DNA of 64,000 bases from Terramyces sp. JEL0728 (lineage: Eukaryota > Chytridiomycota > Chytridiomycetes > Rhizophydiales > Terramycetaceae). Location of the stretch: NCBI GenBank assembly GCA_027603945.1, contig JADIIU010000061.1:16386-80385 (forward strand). Direction: 5' to 3'. This document shows positions 36,750-46,432 of this stretch, piece after piece; positions within the stretch are counted from its first letter, which is position 1; the number at the start of each line of letters is the position of its first letter. The translations under genes were made by a program, and so were the position numbers. Under the pieces are notes generated by a model. It did not search any database, was not told the origin of the DNA, and was given only the letters and a program-made list of their open reading frames with translations.

Positions 36750-37005
36750 TAGATATAGTATCTTGGTAATTTTATTGGTCAAACGACTAATCAGTCTTAT
36801 GATTCATCTGAGGTTGAGCGCAGAAAGTTTGCACAGTTTGGTATAATTAGACTATCTTTAGCCCAAGTATCCACTACTCCGCGCTAGCACCCATTGGCAA
36901 CACCTTTTTCATTATCAGGATGCATTTCCTTTGCTCATTCCGCCAAATTTCACATGACTCAGCCTGGTCAGTAAGGAAAGTTTTCCTATAAATTTCGGCA
37001 GGAAA

Positions 37006-39537
37006 ATGGAGACAGACATGGTTTTGAAACTAACAGAAATCCAAAAGTTTTACTTGAAGAATCGCCAAATTCTGATTCCTTCTGAAACTAAACCGATCAG
37101 TGATAAAGTCTTGAAGAATGCTGTAGATTTGTGCTTGTCTGTTGCTGGCGTTTCTCCAAAAATTCTCGCTCAATACCCAGAATTGGTTGGCGCACTTAAG
37201 GAATACCTTACCGTAAAGCACTCGCACGTCGCTAATATCGAGAATACCTACATGACCTCGTTGGCTCATGCATTGAATTCAGAAACAGATGATCTCGTTG
37301 GATATATGGAAAAGCTGTCTGTGTCCGACAAGGATGAAAGCTACAAGTTGTTTCTCAGGATAATGGAGATGATTTCTTCAATTCAAGAATGTGCAGTCTG
37401 CATGTGCAATGATGCCACCATCATCTTCCAATGCGGCCACTCTACTTGTTTATCGTGTTCACAAAGAGTACAGCAGTGTCCATTCTGCAGAGTAGCCATT
37501 GAACATAGACTAAATGACAAGTCAACCGAAGAAGTAGTAGAAGCCAAGTTACCAAAGTTCAAGCTGGTAAAAGACCCAGAAACCTTCTTTGCTTCCAGGA
37601 TTGCCGGTTTGCTCAAGAAGACTTCTAGTTTAGATGATATATCAAAGGTGGAAATTTCTTTACTTGCTGCGCAGAATCCAATGGCGGTATTAGATTTCTT
37701 TGATAACAATGGAAACTACATCAAATCCGAAGAAACTTACTGCTATGTCTTGGGAAGCATATTCAAATCTCAAATTTTGGATCCTTCCAACACAAGGGCC
37801 ACTGATGCTGCACTTTCATCCGACAAGCGTGGTTCCTGGACTTTTATAGAAAGAGATTTCGCCGATATCTTGCAGCAAAGAATCAATTCGCCAAACCGTT
37901 TAATCAGATTCATATCTACAATTACTGGAGGAATGCCAACCACTGATGCAAAGCCAGAATTGAAGAAAGTAAGCCGTCCAATGATCAAGTGGATTGCAGG
38001 ATGTTTGGACAGAATGGATAGTGACAAGACGCAAGTGGAACTTCAAACTAGACTAGGGTTCTGGGCGTGGCTATTCAAGAAGATCCATATTGGAAGTAAG
38101 TTGTACAAAAAGTACGCCAAGACTCAGGCATACGCACAAATGGTGCGTGGAAACATTCCGTTTGAAGTAAAGTTACCAATGGCAGTATTCCACGAATTGT
38201 TTAACGCCAAGGACATTGGAATTTTTGAATTTCTACATAGCAGACCAGGTTTACTATTCAGATATCTCCGTGCCGTTTTAATCAATTACCACAAAGAAAC
38301 AAAAACCCAATTTCGAAAGTTGTTGGAACCAATTTTCAAGCAATTTTCTGGCCCTCAATTGATCGAATCGGTTTACATCTTGGAAAAGACACCAAACCAA
38401 ACCGGCACCAAGCCTTTCTACAAAGTCAAGGACGGCTCGTTCTTTGAAAAGAATGAAATCACCTCAAAGTTTCCAGATTTGAAGTTGCTGGAAATGGTTG
38501 TTTCAATGTTGAAGGCTGAATTGGCATCCAGAGATATCGCAAAGGAATTATGGGTAGATACTACTGTGTCGTGGGATTTGCAACATTTGAAGCGCGGAAG
38601 GCAAGGAAAGGTGCCAGAATGGGTTGACACGGTAAATGCTACTGGAGATAAGGTTATTTTGGACCGTGATAGCGATATCTTGTTGTTTATCCACTGGGTG
38701 CAAGAAGGTAGCGACAGTGTGGATTTGGATTTGTCTGCTCTATTTTTCAATGAGGACAGCAAATACATTGGAACCTGTGATTTTACAACTCTTCAAAATA
38801 GTGGATGCACCCACTCTGGAGATTTGAGAGAGGCACCAGCACCAAATGGATCATCCGAGTACATCACTTTCAAGTTAAAGAATGTTTCTGCCGATGTTTC
38901 AAAGATAGTAATCCAGGTATACTCTTATTCCAAAGTGCATTTTGAAAAATTGCCAAGATGTTTGGTAGGCGTGGGCACTTTGGATTCTGGTGCAAAGGGT
39001 TTGGGGCCAAATGGCTGTCATGTTATTTCTGCTTGTTGTTTATTGGGTGCTTCTACTTCCAACATGTGTGGCTATATTGATACGAGAGAGAGTTCGTTGA
39101 CCTTTATCAATTCGAACCTGAAAGGCGACAGAGATGTGACTGCTGCCAGTGGTGGACACACAGCTTATAGTTTTATTGAAAAATTCCAAACTTGGGCAGA
39201 TTCTCGTATTCCTCCAACTCTTGGGTTTGTAATCAACCATCTCTACTATGTGTTCACTACGGTCAGATTGGTCAAGGAGGAAGGAAGCTTCATTTTCAGA
39301 ATTCGCAAGGGTGAAACGAAGGGTGCATTCGTTGAACGACTGATTGCAGGAGCTGAATTTGACAAAGAATTCATAGCACAAGAAACCGATATGGAAGTCG
39401 AGGCAGCACCGGTTTTATACTTTGGAGCTAAACCAGTGGAATTGCCAGCTGGAAGTACTGTCATCTCCAACACTGACCCAAAACTTGAATCGGACGACTG
39501 TGTATGGACCAATGACCCATATGCCTGCTTTGTATAA
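37006..39537 (+). CDS. RING finger + TerD-like domain protein of bacterial type
   Basis: Intronless, 843 aa. After an N-terminal helical region, a C3HC4 RING occupies about residues 129-161 (CAVCMCNDATIIFQCGHSTC, CPFC). A long unique central region follows. The C-terminal third contains a TerD/tellurium-resistance-type domain: VDLDLSALFFNED, IGTCDFTTLQNSGCTHSGDL, SEYITFKLKNVSADVSKIVI, then SSLTFINSNLKG. The order and length fit the bacterial MXAN_6230/SCO0930 RING-type family as I remember it. In bacteria TerD proteins belong to stress and metal-response systems; in this host a ubiquitin-ligase role for the RING is conceivable but inferred. Transfer from bacteria is suggested by the family and lack of introns, although about ten ordinary genes here also lack introns. 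Stop lies inside TAATAAA. Confidence 0.75.
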   Translation: METDMVLKLTEIQKFYLKNRQILIPSETKPISDKVLKNAVDLCLSVAGVSPKILAQYPELVGALKEYLTVKHSHVANIENTYMTSLAHALNSETDDLVGYMEKLSVSDKDESYKLFLRIMEMISSIQECAVCMCNDATIIFQCGHSTCLSCSQRVQQCPFCRVAIEHRLNDKSTEEVVEAKLPKFKLVKDPETFFASRIAGLLKKTSSLDDISKVEISLLAAQNPMAVLDFFDNNGNYIKSEETYCYVLGSIFKSQILDPSNTRATDAALSSDKRGSWTFIERDFADILQQRINSPNRLIRFISTITGGMPTTDAKPELKKVSRPMIKWIAGCLDRMDSDKTQVELQTRLGFWAWLFKKIHIGSKLYKKYAKTQAYAQMVRGNIPFEVKLPMAVFHELFNAKDIGIFEFLHSRPGLLFRYLRAVLINYHKETKTQFRKLLEPIFKQFSGPQLIESVYILEKTPNQTGTKPFYKVKDGSFFEKNEITSKFPDLKLLEMVVSMLKAELASRDIAKELWVDTTVSWDLQHLKRGRQGKVPEWVDTVNATGDKVILDRDSDILLFIHWVQEGSDSVDLDLSALFFNEDSKYIGTCDFTTLQNSGCTHSGDLREAPAPNGSSEYITFKLKNVSADVSKIVIQVYSYSKVHFEKLPRCLVGVGTLDSGAKGLGPNGCHVISACCLLGASTSNMCGYIDTRESSLTFINSNLKGDRDVTAASGGHTAYSFIEKFQTWADSRIPPTLGFVINHLYYVFTTVRLVKEEGSFIFRIRKGETKGAFVERLIAGAEFDKEFIAQETDMEVEAAPVLYFGAKPVELPAGSTVISNTDPKLESDDCVWTNDPYACFV

Positions 39538-39623
39538 TAAAATTAGCGTTTTTGATGAATTAAATTGATCACGACACGAGTGGCGAATTGCTCAGCAGAT
39601 GCTTCTTTTTCTACAAACAAGGA

Positions 39624-40493
39624 ATGCCTTCAATAAGTTTCTTTTATGGAGGGATTGCATGTATGGTTGCAGCAACATTCACTCACCCAATTGACACAAT
39701 CAAAACCCGATTGCAGCTCAATGGGGAACTTGCCCAAGTTTCTAAATCTAATGTCGTTATGAATATGATCAAGGAAGAAGGGGTTTTTGCATTATGGAGG
39801 GGATTAACACCGTCTCTGCTACGAGAAGCAAGCTATTCGACAATTAGAATGGGATTGTATGAGCCATTCAAAAAACTGTTTAGTGCAGGTGAAGTTAAAG
39901 AACCATTGTACAAAAAGATTATGGCTGGTGGTGCTTCAGGTACGCAAATATTTATTATAGGGATAATCGGCGCATGCATTGCAAACCCCACAGATTTGAT
40001 TAAAGTCAGATTTCAAGCTAGTTCAAATATAAAAGTTGGAGTAATTCAAACTACAATAGATATTGTGAAAACGGAAGGGTTCTGGGGATTGTACCGCGGG
40101 GTTGGACCAACCAGTCAGCGGGCAATGATTTTGACTGCAACCCAGCTTTCCAGCTACGACCATACTAAAAGATATTTAATTGATACCTTGAATTTCAATG
40201 AAGGCATCCTCACTCACTTTGTAGCTTCAATGGTCGCTGGATTTGCATGTGCAACAACAACTGCTCCTGTTGATTTGGTAAAATCGCGGTATATGAACCA
40301 GAAATATGAAAATGGAAAGGGCTTGGTGTACTCATCTCCGGCAGATTGTTTTGTCAAGACTTTCAGAGCAGAAGGGATCCCAGGATTCTTTAAGGGTTGG
40401 CTACCGTCCTGGTTGAGACTTGGCCCACATACCATCATCACATTTATCGTCTTGGAGCAGTTAAGAAAATACTCTGGAATAAAACCTGTTTAA
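39624..40493 (+). CDS. Mitochondrial carrier (SLC25), oxoglutarate/dicarboxylate/UCP-like
   Basis: Three-repeat inner-membrane carrier, about 282 aa. Each repeat has the PxD/ExxK/R signature: THPIDTIKTRLQ, ANPTDLIKVRFQ and TAPVDLVKSRYM, with the G-rich even-helix segments (ALWRGLTPSLLREASYST, GLYRGVGPTSQRAMI, GFFKGWLPSWLRLGPHT). The sequence groups with the oxoglutarate, dicarboxylate and uncoupling-protein branch, but substrate contact residues cannot fix the substrate. A 21-nt in-frame, stop-free intron (39940-39960) lies in GGASG|IIGACIANP; if retained it would insert seven residues. The ATG at 39624 is the first in frame. Confidence 0.88.
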   Translation: MPSISFFYGGIACMVAATFTHPIDTIKTRLQLNGELAQVSKSNVVMNMIKEEGVFALWRGLTPSLLREASYSTIRMGLYEPFKKLFSAGEVKEPLYKKIMAGGASGTQIFIIGIIGACIANPTDLIKVRFQASSNIKVGVIQTTIDIVKTEGFWGLYRGVGPTSQRAMILTATQLSSYDHTKRYLIDTLNFNEGILTHFVASMVAGFACATTTAPVDLVKSRYMNQKYENGKGLVYSSPADCFVKTFRAEGIPGFFKGWLPSWLRLGPHTIITFIVLEQLRKYSGIKPV

Positions 40494-40582
40494 CTTATTT
40501 TTCATATGCTAGCCCACAGATCACATTGTCTGTGCTCGCTGGAAATAAAACGCCAATCAACCCAACACTGAAGATCAAACAA

Positions 40583-41317
40583 ATGTACGAGTTGTTTATC
40601 CAAGTCAAGAATCGAAGAGTCCAGGTGGAAAAGGGACAGTATCAATTCCAGCCAAAACTGATCGAGCTACTCAACAGTGTTGCTCAGGATTATAAGCCAA
40701 CTGGAGATCCAATCCAAGAAACCCATATTGTGGAAGTCCTATTCGCATTCAGCTCGCTCAAAGCTTTCCTTGACAACTATACCTTCACAGCTTTTGCAAA
40801 GACAATATCCAAGAGAGTAATTGAAAACTATGAGCAATCCACCGCTGTAAACAAAATCAATAACTTTCAATCCCACAGAATCAAGATATTATCCACCTGC
40901 GCGCTCGTTCTCAAAGATTATGGTATGATGGACATTGCCGAGCAGTGGATGACAGTTCACATCAAGGAAAATCTGAGGATTGACGGATCATGCTTGGATT
41001 TTGAACTTCGCGATTCACTCACATATGTTACCTATAACCTGGATCCTTTGCTGATTGCATGTGCGAATATATCTCTTTTGACAGGAAACAACTTTTATTC
41101 TTACGAGATCCAAGGTAAAAGCATTCTGAAGTCTGCACATTGGTTGATCCCATATATCCGGAACGAAAAACAGAATGTAATGTTCCTGAAGACTGTGTAT
41201 GAAAGCGATAAGAAAAAGAAAGAGTATGGCAAGACGTGGGAGCCTAGCATGGCAATGAACACTATCAACTTGGCAGTTCCATTCGACTACTCCTTGCTCG
41301 GATTGTATTCGGTGTAA
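40583..41317 (+). CDS. Alginate-lyase-like (PF05426 fold) protein, N-terminus uncertain
   Basis: About 244 aa from the first in-frame ATG. NNFQSHRIKILSTCALVL resembles the NNH/W active-site block of the (alpha/alpha) toroid alginate lyases; RIDGSCLDFELRDSLTYVTYNLDPLLIAC resembles their DGS...E..R...L.Y..F.L block. The open frame runs upstream through YASPQITLSVLAGNKTPINP, which looks like the conserved N-terminal strand of the fold, yet it has no ATG and merges with the end of the carrier gene. No signal peptide is visible, odd for a polysaccharide lyase. Either an upstream exon is missed or the gene is 5'-truncated. Function is inferred from weak motifs only. Stop lies inside TAATAAA. Confidence 0.5.
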   Translation: MYELFIQVKNRRVQVEKGQYQFQPKLIELLNSVAQDYKPTGDPIQETHIVEVLFAFSSLKAFLDNYTFTAFAKTISKRVIENYEQSTAVNKINNFQSHRIKILSTCALVLKDYGMMDIAEQWMTVHIKENLRIDGSCLDFELRDSLTYVTYNLDPLLIACANISLLTGNNFYSYEIQGKSILKSAHWLIPYIRNEKQNVMFLKTVYESDKKKKEYGKTWEPSMAMNTINLAVPFDYSLLGLYSV

Positions 41318-41342
41318 TAAAGATGAATTTTTTCTTGATCAT

Positions 41343-42434
41343 ATGTCGAATCTCAAAGAATATATAAATTCTAAATATCGCTCGTTGCAGAACCCACTGG
41401 CTAAACCAAAAAGGAAGAAAAAGTCAGTCAAGAATCAGAGTGTAAAAATTATTGATGACGAAGCTGCTTGGGGAATGGAATCAGAAGAGGATGCACCATT
41501 TGTAGTGGAACAAGTGGATCACGAATCGAAATTCAAAAAACAAACCGACTCTTGGAATGTAGTGCGGGAAGGAGAAGCACTCGATGCCTTGCCTGACGAG
41601 TCGATGGTTGAAACTGATAACTTTTCTCCAGACAAAAGAAGGTCGCCGTCAGCATCTCCAGCTCGAAGATTACCAAGTGCTTCTCCAATCAAAAGCAGGC
41701 GATCGCCTTCCGTTTCACCTGTGCGAGGTCGAAGGTCTCCTTCAGCATCCCCAGTTAGAGGTCGACGTTCGCCTTCAGAATCACCAAAAGGAAGGTCTCC
41801 CTCAGATTCCCCGGATAGAAAAGACAAAAGAAGGTCGCCAACGCCAGAAGAACAGCCAGTTTTAAAAATGTCAAATGGTTCGTATGCTGGATTACAAAGC
41901 CGGAAGGATATATCCAAGCAAATTGAAAAGGAAAGACAATCAACTCTAATGCAAATCGAAAAACCTGAACAAGGGAAAACCATATATAGAGATAAAACCG
42001 GTAAAAAGATTGATGTTGCCCAAGAGAAAGCAGATCGATTAGCCGAGCAGAAGAGGAAAGATGCAGAGGAAGAAGCCAAGATGGAGTGGGGCAGGGGTCT
42101 GGTGCAGCGAAAGGAACGGCAAGATATGCAGGAAAGACTTGAACGTGAAAAATATCGTGGTTTGGCTGTCTATAGCGACGATGAAGAGCTGAACAATGAG
42201 TTGAAGGAAGTAGTTAGGTGGGGAGATACCATGGCAAAAGCAACAAAGAAAAAGAAATCAAAAAAGCATGCATATAAAGGATTTGCACCACCAAACAGAT
42301 TTGGAATTTTACCAGGATACCGATGGGATGGCGTTGACAGATCCAATGGCTGGGAAACTAAAGTTTTTCAACACTTTCACGATGAAAAATCACATCAGAA
42401 CGAGTATCATAGGTGGGCAACTGAAGATATGTGA
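41343..42434 (+). CDS. BUD13: Bud13 / CWC26 splicing factor
   Basis: Subunit of the RES complex, which binds the activated spliceosome and aids splicing of some introns and nuclear pre-mRNA retention. Intronless, 363 aa. N-terminal SNLKEYINSKY, then about 10 Arg-Ser-Pro repeats of the type RRSPSASPVRG (41636-41850). The conserved C-terminal half has KTIYRDKTGKKID, EWGRGLVQ and the Bud13 signature GFAPPNRFGILPGYRWDGVD followed by RSNGWETK. The short RS-like repeats are a low-complexity linker. Convergent with Ctf18, 15 bases apart. Confidence 0.92.
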   Translation: MSNLKEYINSKYRSLQNPLAKPKRKKKSVKNQSVKIIDDEAAWGMESEEDAPFVVEQVDHESKFKKQTDSWNVVREGEALDALPDESMVETDNFSPDKRRSPSASPARRLPSASPIKSRRSPSVSPVRGRRSPSASPVRGRRSPSESPKGRSPSDSPDRKDKRRSPTPEEQPVLKMSNGSYAGLQSRKDISKQIEKERQSTLMQIEKPEQGKTIYRDKTGKKIDVAQEKADRLAEQKRKDAEEEAKMEWGRGLVQRKERQDMQERLEREKYRGLAVYSDDEELNNELKEVVRWGDTMAKATKKKKSKKHAYKGFAPPNRFGILPGYRWDGVDRSNGWETKVFQHFHDEKSHQNEYHRWATEDM

Positions 42435-42449
42435 TTTAGTAAACCTATT

Positions 42450-45400
42450 TTATTTTATGTACTTTTGGAGATCCTTGACGTAGAAGGGCTTTCTAACCGC
42501 ATTTGAGTAGCCTTCATTAAACTTGTACAGGATTCCTTTGGATTTCTTTTTGTCGAGACCAGTCTTTCCGACCTTATTGGAACTGCCTAGCTGTGGATTA
42601 ATGACCCTGCCAAAAAAGTCTTTAGATGGCTTCTCTGTCTTTAATTTGGACTTTTGAATATTGGTGGATATCAATTCTGAAAGCGCTTTTTGAGATTCGA
42701 TTACTGACCGCGAAGAAGATACAAATGAGCGTTCAGGCTCAACAACTTTGGCATTCTTGATGTCGTTATTTCTTCTGATAGCTTCATGTTCAATCTATTT
42801 AATAAGCGTTTACTTGATTTGAGATAAAGTTGCTGATTGCATAAGGGAAACTAGCAATTGATCTTCTGGACTTGCTGAATGGCTCAATATCAATGAGAAG
42901 ATGTAAAGCACTAATATTAATATAGATTACGGCTCGGTAATATAGACGAGAGTGTTATTCTCCAAGCTCTGTTTGATTAGCCTTATGCCAAAGTCAATAC
43001 AAATCTGTATCAAACGCTCCAACATCTTCTTTTCATGAGCTCTGAGAACTTGGATATTGGCAGGTCTGAAGTTTGGTGCAATAATATTCGCAAGATACGG
43101 ACCCAGTTCTAGTATATTTAGCGTATGATTAGACCAAAAGCATCTAATGTGCGGTGACATGCCAGTATGGAAAGAATGTTCTACACTGCGCGTCTGCTTT
43201 CTACTTACTTCACAATGATAGGAATTGTTTGGAAATTCAAGGCTAACAGGTGTCGAAGTTGCAAATAGTCGGTAGAAATTGATTATAGGATATGCTAAAT
43301 ATTCATTCAACTCGTAACGCTGGTCTTTCCATATTCCTCGTTGCAGTGAATCAAAGAATTGTAGGTATCCGGCTTGCTGTACATATCTTGATTCACGGGA
43401 CTTTCCAGCTATATCAAAGTGCTGGATCTTTAAATAGTTTTCAAAACACACTAGGTTAGTAATAAATACCATGCAAAAGTTTGTCAGGATCGCCGTTTGC
43501 GTCAATCAGGGATTTGAGTCTAAGCGTATACTTGTCCAGATCTGTTGCAGCTTTTCTTTTTGGATCCCCCTGCGAAAAAATTGCCTCTGCTACCTTGTAC
43601 CAACTTTCAGAAATATCCTTATTTCCAACTCTGGCCGAGAGTAATTCTTTTTCTGTCACAGTTGGAGAGTTTTGTTTAATAAATTGAAGAGTATTAATCG
43701 AAGATCTCATATCGCCTTTTGTCATTTCGCAAAGAGTCAGCATTGTTTGCAAACTGGCTTTCAGTCCTTCCCAATTACAAATTTCCAGCAATCGCTTTGC
43801 AAGAGACAAATGCACAGGAGGCTTGAACGTGTACACTTGCGCAATCATTCTAAGCGGTCTCAACACAGAGACAAACCTAAATTAAAGCAACTTACGGATC
43901 ATTGCATATACAAATTATAGGTCTGCGCAAATCTCTGTCCTTTTTCTTGCCCTTGCCTTTGGAAGTGCTTTGAACAATTTTAACAAGTAAATTGATAAAT
44001 GTCTGCATTAGAGATGATTACTTGATCCCCAGAGCCAGATGCACTTGCACCATCAATTTCATCAATAATCACCAGGCTTGGTTTCTTATTTCCAAATACA
44101 GATTTACTTTCGATAGCAGATGTGATTCGGTTTTTGATGACTTCGCTTCCTCTGTCATCACTTGCATTGACTTCAATAATGTTATATCCTGCGTGTTTTG
44201 CAACAATATGGGCTAGCGTGGTTTTGCCCAGTCCTGGAGGGCCAGCCAATAACAATATTCTCTTATCAGGCCGTTGAAGCTTATCCATTGGCTTTTCAAA
44301 TTTTGGATGGTTTTTTGCCTTTCCAACATTCAAGAGCGACTTTTTCAAGTCTTTTCCAAATACGCAATAATCCCAGTGCTTTACCCATGCCAAGATCGAC
44401 CTATTCAAATACTGCTATTAATTGAAATTACCTCGTCCCCAACCAGATCAATGTACATTTTTGGACGGTATTTATCTACCCAAAGCCGGTTATCGCTGTC
44501 GGTTTCCTGCACGTTTAATCTACCCCTGGACATTTCATTCATTTTGCGAGTAGTTTCATCATACCTGAGCTGCTCTCTTGCTTTTTCCATCAGCGTCGCT
44601 ATATTTTGGGAGAGAATGTTTCCGCAATATTTAGTGCGAGACGTTGGTTGTTTCTTTTTTATCGGGAAATATAAGACTGTTCCGTTGGAAGTAACTGCTT
44701 TCATATAAGGTTCACGCGGTTCAACTGCATAATTTTGTTGAAGCTTTGCCGATAATCTAGGTTGAACATTATCTCTTTCCGCTCCCAAACTTTTTTGAAA
44801 TAGCATGGTAGCTGCTCCTTCAGATCCTCTTGAGGTGCTCTGTTCATTCCTATCTGCAAAACATTCCACATAATCGGTTTGGTTTGCATTCAACTTTTCA
44901 GTGTCAAGGTTATAATTCAAAGATTCCAGTTTACTTTTAAAATTAGTAGGTTCATCGTCATCAGATTCAAATCCAAAATTGTTTGGGGTGAAATTGTCGA
45001 TAATCTTTTTGAACGAATTCTGAATTTCATCGTCATCGTCTGATTCGAAATACAATCCAGTCTTGTTTTCCAAGCTTCCAAATGAGCTTGCAGACATTTG
45101 CGAATCTGCATTAACCTTTACTTTTTTATTGAAAATATCGAAATCAGATGGAACTGGAGTAGGTTGTAAATTGGAATATAATGGCGACGATCCAGATATC
45201 GGAGACGAAGGCACAATTGATTCTACATTAAATTTCAAGCACTTCTCTTTTTAGGAGTTTCTGGATCAAATGCTACACTTGATCTGGTAGCTTTTTCGAA
45301 TACATTAGTGGGAGGTAAGCTTTCACCTTCTACTTCTCGCAAAATTTCCATTTCTGATTGCAACTCCCGCTCTATCTTTTGCTCCATCTCCCACGGTTGC

Positions 45401-45471
45401 TCTATTTGATTCCAAGGTTCATCCCCCAGATTCATTTTATGAATTTCGGACAAAGGAAAATTGTCCAACAT
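42450..45471 (-). CDS. CTF18: Ctf18, large subunit of the alternative RFC clamp loader
   Basis: Replaces Rfc1 in the Ctf18-RFC complex for sister-chromatid cohesion and checkpoint signalling. Seven introns of 19-20 nt join six open frames into about 961 aa. The N-terminal region is acidic and disordered. The AAA+ module has LWVDKYRPKMYIDLVGDE, AWVKHWDYCVFGK, Walker A LLAGPPGLGKTTLAH, EVNASDDRGSEV and Walker B LVIIDEIDGAS. RRPIICICNDPFVSVLRPLR is sensor 1. The C-terminus has GILYKFNEGYSNAVRKPFYV, the family's terminal motif that contacts Dcc1/Ctf8. The start is the first ATG of the upstream frame (MLDNFPLSEIHKMNL). Stop lies inside AATAAA. Confidence 0.92.
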
Positions 45472-45807
45472 GGATAACAGTTCAAGATTCGATTTCAGTT
45501 ATTATATTCGCTTAATCTTTTATAAATCCCAAGAAATATTTGGAGAAATCGAGTCAATGACTGCGTTACTACCCGTATGGTAGACTAGTTCTCTGCTTTT
45601 CAAATATCTTGGCCAGCATTCATTTAGTGCGCTTGGAAAGGTCAGATTTATTGGCTCTAACCTCAAAGGAATTAGTTCAGAAGCCATCTCATTTCATCTG
45701 TTCCATTGCATTTTTTTTTGCAAGTCGAGAATTGAAAACTCCGTCTAGGGCTAGGGCTATTTTTTCAATTTCTTTTTTTTCCTCCTTGCAATTCTTTTAC
45801 GCTACAT
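45472..45807. other. Divergent intergenic region between CTF18 and eS21
   Basis: No gene seen. It carries the eS21 promoter: a tandem TAGGGC element at 45745-45759 followed by a long T-rich tract just before the start codon. Confidence 0.6.
45745..45759 (+). promoter_or_regulatory. Tandem TAGGGC box upstream of the eS21 ribosomal protein gene
   Basis: CTAGG GCTAG GGCTA lies 49 bases before the eS21 ATG. It resembles the TAGGG-type (telomere-repeat-like) sites bound by Tbf1 in promoters of ribosomal-protein genes of several fungi. A pyrimidine tract (45760-45795) follows, as is usual near ribosomal-protein transcription starts. The factor is inferred. Confidence 0.45.
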
Positions 45808-46113
45808 ATGGAAAACGACAAAGGACAAGTAAATACAGTTTAATTCAAGGTTGTTGATCTTTACATTCCTCGCAAATGCTCCGCTACCGGACGCCTTATC
45901 AATGCAAAGGACCACGCTTCAGTACAAATCAACATTGTTGATGTTGATGCTACTGGTACTTTGATTCCAGGACAATACAAAGCATACGCATTATCCGGCG
46001 CTGTTCGTGCTGCTGGTGAATCCGATGACTCTATTAACCGCCTTGCAACCCAAGACGGATACCTCAAAAAGTACTTTTTTATTAACCATAGTGTCTGGTC
46101 TTACTCTCAATAA
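45808..46113 (+). CDS. RPS21: 40S ribosomal protein eS21 (Rps21)
   Basis: Small-subunit protein, 87 aa, the usual length for the family. Reads [55 protein letters not shown] and ends VWSYSQ. Two 21-nt introns: 45829-45849 after the seventh codon and 46071-46091 before the last seven codons. The long minus-strand frame over this gene is only a shadow. Confidence 0.96.
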
Positions 46114-46166
46114 GTGTAATTTCATGGCTATAATAAAAGAGTATTCATAGTAAACTGGATTTACAA

Positions 46167-46420
46167 TCATTTGGATTCATGGAGTGGGATTGAAGGATCG
46201 ATTTGGAGCTTGATCACAATGCATCCCGCTTGATGTGGTGAGATGATTTCAGTCTTTGTTTGAGTAAGAGCATCTGTTTCTGCAAGTGCTGTCCAAGAAC
46301 GCATTTCCATCTCCACCAATCTAGCCCAGTCTAAACCTCTGTTTTCCAGGCATTTAATTTGAACTGCAAGTGCTGTTTCAAAGTGGTTTCAATAGACGTG
46401 GCATTTTTACTTTTCAACAT
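46167..46420 (-). CDS. Possible small gene of about 71 aa
   Basis: If a 38-nt intron (donor directly after ATGTTGAAAA) is removed, the minus strand reads MLKTLAVQIKCLENRGLDWA, then MEMRSWTALAETDALTQTK and EIISPHQAGCIVIKLQIDPS, ending HESK. The run from TALAVQ to the stop is open for about 70 codons and looks protein-like. The intron is longer than all other introns in the window, so the 5' part is doubtful. No family recognised. Confidence 0.3.
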
Positions 46421-46432
46421 CAGCAATTTGGA

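Noticed and set aside
41636..41850. Short repeated units suggesting a tandem repeat or CRISPR-like array
   Set aside because: These are Arg-Ser-Pro protein repeats inside Bud13, with no spacers and variable units.
45861..46067. Minus-strand open frame of 68 codons
   Set aside because: It is the antisense shadow of the eS21 gene, whose plus-strand sequence matches the whole family.
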